A stretch of DNA of 6,613 nucleotides from assembly GCA_035693165.1 (NCBI GenBank), contig DASSGZ010000602.1, forward strand, positions 1 through 6,613, given 5' to 3'. The notes beneath the pieces were generated by a model. It had not been told where the DNA came from. It saw only the letters and a program-made list of their open reading frames with translations, and did not search any database. The position numbers and the translations under genes were made by a program. Positions 5,173 to 6,613 of this stretch are shown here, in pieces; position 1 is the stretch's first letter, and every line of letters begins with the position of its first letter. The stretch is from JAICKM01 sp035693165 (lineage in GTDB: Bacteria; Chloroflexota; Chloroflexia; QHBQ01; JAICKM01).

Positions 5173-5221
5173 CAACCGCAGCCCGGAACCGGGCACTCCG
5201 CCGGACCTGGGGCTGCGGTTG
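5173..5221. terminator. Probable bidirectional terminator between convergent genes
   Basis: CAACCGCAGCCC (5173-5184) and GGGCTGCGGTTG (5210-5221) form a perfect 12-bp stem around a 25-nt GC-rich loop that can fold further (CCGG/CCGG). It lies between the stop codons at 5143 and 5259 of genes that face each other. The minus-strand side is followed by a T-richer stretch (CGTCTTGTTAG); the plus side has only GTCGTATCTC. Confidence 0.7.
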
Positions 5222-5258
5222 TCGTATCTCGGCGGATGCCACCAGCGTGCAGCCGCGC

Positions 5259-5798
5259 CTAATAATGCTCCTCGTGTACCAGCGCGGCCAGTGGCTTGCG
5301 CCCGCCGGACCGTTTCTCGGCGGCGCCCGCCGGGTCCTGGCGCGGATAGCCGTAGGAGACGGCCGTGCGCACCTTGCGGTCCTCGGGGATGCCCAGGATG
5401 CGCTTGGCCGCGGCGCCGCCGTCCTTGAACCACCAGATGCCCGCGCCCACGCCCTGCACCTCGGCGGCGAGCAGCAGGCGCTCGGCCAGCCGCCCCTCGT
5501 CGTAGGTCTGGATCTCCTGCCCCGTGCCCGGCATGACCACGATCACAGCGAAATTAGCGCCCGCCAGGTGCGACCCGGCGCCCTCGGCCTCCGCGATGGC
5601 ACGCAGCGTATCCTGGTTGCGCACCAGCACGAACTCCCAGGGCTGGTTGTTCATGCCGCTGCCGGTCCAGCGCGCCACCTCCAAAATGCCGTCGATCACC
5701 TCGCGGGGCACCGGGTCGGCGCTGAACTGGCGCACCTGGCGCACTCCGCGCAACATCGCGATCTTGCTGCGCACGCTTCCACTTTGCTCATTGTCCAT
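5259..5798 (-). CDS. Nitroreductase-family FMN oxidoreductase
   Basis: This 179-residue protein (from the ATG at 5798) is a small member of the FMN-dependent nitroreductase superfamily. The FMN phosphate-binding start RGVRQVRQF (17-25, with R20 and R23) is clear, as is SGMNNQPWEF (47-56), matching the family's (A/S)(G/P)SxxNxQPW loop. The helix YDEGRLAERLLLAAEVQGVGAGIWWF (99-124) and GYP (150-152) match the C-terminal half. No signal peptide or membrane segment is seen, so it should act in the cytoplasm as a NAD(P)H-dependent flavin reductase on an unknown substrate. An in-frame ATG at 5828 adds 10 residues; GGAGGAA lies 9-11 nt before the 5798 start, which I prefer. It lies 140 bp downstream of the sigma-factor gene on the same strand, with a possible hairpin between, so co-transcription is uncertain. 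Confidence 0.87.
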   Translation of the reverse strand: MDNEQSGSVRSKIAMLRGVRQVRQFSADPVPREVIDGILEVARWTGSGMNNQPWEFVLVRNQDTLRAIAEAEGAGSHLAGANFAVIVVMPGTGQEIQTYDEGRLAERLLLAAEVQGVGAGIWWFKDGGAAAKRILGIPEDRKVRTAVSYGYPRQDPAGAAEKRSGGRKPLAALVHEEHY

Positions 5799-5900
5799 GG
5801 TTGCAGCTTCCTCCATGCCTGGATCCATCCTGTTCCCGTTCCGAGACTACCTGCACAACGCGGCATCCGCCGGTAGCCTGTCCAGTACACGTCTAGAAGC

Positions 5901-5934
5901 GTCCGCCAGGATGCGAGCGACGCTCGGTACGGAC
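5901..5934 (-). terminator. Hairpin downstream of the sigma-factor gene, weak terminator candidate
   Basis: GTCCG (5901-5905) can pair with CGGAC (5930-5934), enclosing the 13-bp palindrome CGAGCG-A-CGCTCG (5914-5926). It begins just after the TGA of the minus-strand sigma gene. There is no T-run after it. It may instead be a protein-binding palindrome upstream of the nitroreductase gene. Confidence 0.35.
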
Positions 5935-5938
5935 CCGA

Positions 5939-6613
5939 TCAGGCCCATTCCGGGGACAACCAGCCGAGTTTGTCCGGGTTCATCACGATGTAGACCCGGC
6001 TCACCCGATCCTGCTCGACCTCCAGCAGCACCACGCCGTAAGGCCGGCCATCCAGGTAGCCCACCAGCGCGAGCTGCCCGTTGATCTCCTCGACGCGGGC
6101 CACGACGCCCGGCGGCATCTTGAGCATGCTGCCGATGAACCCGCGCGACACCCGGTCCGCGCCGTGGACGGGCCGGAGGCCGGCCGGGGCCTTGCCCCCG
6201 CCGTCGGCGGTGAGCACAATATCGGCGGTCAGCAGATTCAGCAGGCCCTGCATATCGCCGCTGGTGCTGGCGCGCAGGAACTGGTGGGTGATGCGTTCCT
6301 GCTGCTCGTGCGAGACGGCGAAACGCGGGCGGCGCTCCCCCAGGCGCTGCTGCGCCCGGTGCAGGATCTGGCGGCAGTTGGCTTCGCTCTTGCCCACGAT
6401 CTCGGCGATTTCGGCGTAATCGTACTCAAACACCTCGCGCAACAAGAACACCGCGCGCTCCAGCGGCTTGAGGTTTTCGAGCATGACCAGAAAGGCAAAG
6501 GACAGCGACTCGGCCAGCAGAGCCGTCTGGGCCAGTTCAGGGCGCGGCCCGGTGGGGATCGGCTCCGGCAGCCACGGACCGGTGTAGACCTCGCGCTGGG
6601 CGCGCGCCGAGCG
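5939..6613 (-). CDS. ECF41-type RNA polymerase sigma factor with fused SnoaL-like domain, 5' end outside the window
   Basis: The frame is open to the right edge, so only the last 224 residues are visible; sigma region 2 and the start codon are missing. The visible part starts RSARAQREVYTGPWLPEP, runs through sigma region 4 (about 44-95, with LKPLERAVFLLREVFEYDYAEIAEIVGKSEANCRQ broken here only by text) and ends in a SnoaL/NTF2-like domain (about 105-224). All three signatures I know for group ECF41 are present: WLPEP (14-18) in the linker, DGGGK (137-141) and NPDKL (212-216) in the C-terminal extension. In this group the fused domain replaces a separate anti-sigma factor and tunes activity. 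An ATG at 6484 is internal: the residues before it match the family. ECF41 genes usually neighbour a carboxymuconolactone decarboxylase, oxidoreductase or epimerase; the visible neighbour is a nitroreductase. Confidence 0.92.
   Translation of the reverse strand, partial: RSARAQREVYTGPWLPEPIPTGPRPELAQTALLAESLSFAFLVMLENLKPLERAVFLLREVFEYDYAEIAEIVGKSEANCRQILHRAQQRLGERRPRFAVSHEQQERITHQFLRASTSGDMQGLLNLLTADIVLTADGGGKAPAGLRPVHGADRVSRGFIGSMLKMPPGVVARVEEINGQLALVGYLDGRPYGVVLLEVEQDRVSRVYIVMNPDKLGWLSPEWA

Noticed and set aside
5939..6484. Complete short sigma-factor gene starting at the ATG at 6484
   Set aside because: The frame continues upstream to the window edge and encodes TGPWLPEP and the region before sigma-4 expected of ECF41 proteins, so this ATG is internal.

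Overview
This is a GC-rich bacterial window holding seven protein-coding genes (one cut by the right edge), no RNA genes, and several well-formed promoters, operators and hairpins. The mix points to a Chloroflexota-like or possibly actinobacterial host: an LMO-type flavoprotein, a zinc-ribbon/Gly-Tyr-Gln-Pro-Pro membrane protein, an ECF41-type sigma factor and GTAGGGGC-type palindromic repeats. That assignment is an inference from gene style, not a proof.

Left part (1-1500). A near-consensus sigma-70 promoter (46-74) drives a lactate 2-monooxygenase-like FMN enzyme (118-1308). The -10 box lies in the 8-bp spacer of a large imperfect palindrome (53-92), a strong operator candidate. After the gene come three copies of a palindromic repeat (1318-1468), between the convergent ends of this gene and the next.

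Middle (1499-3281). A TetR-family regulator (2553-3149) and an uncharacterised TIM-barrel, glycoside-hydrolase-like protein (1499-2515) form a probable minus-strand operon. Its promoter (TTGACA-N17-TATACT) carries a TGAATGAA-N3-TTCATTCA operator over the start site, the layout of an autorepressed TetR circuit that also controls the hydrolase-like gene. Back to back with it, a second promoter (3247-3275) faces right and ends 6 nt before an ATG, suggesting a leaderless mRNA.

Right part (3282-6613). The leaderless gene encodes a membrane-anchored or secreted protein with a Pro/Ala-rich linker and a lysozyme/transglycosylase-like (Rpf-like) domain. It is followed by a strong hairpin and a 250-bp structured intergenic region with another TTGTCA-N17-TAATAT promoter. 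That promoter drives a zinc-ribbon, repeat-rich, single-pass membrane protein (4238-5143). A 12-bp stem hairpin separates it from two minus-strand genes: a small nitroreductase (5259-5798) and the C-terminal part of an ECF41-type sigma factor with a fused SnoaL-like domain (5939-6613, continuing past the window).

The genes are mostly independent transcription units (cell-envelope, redox and regulatory functions). The only clear functional pair is TetR with the hydrolase-like gene. I see no phage, transposon or CRISPR. The least understood parts are the TetR-controlled hydrolase-like protein, the palindrome around the LMO promoter and the leaderless promoter arrangement.
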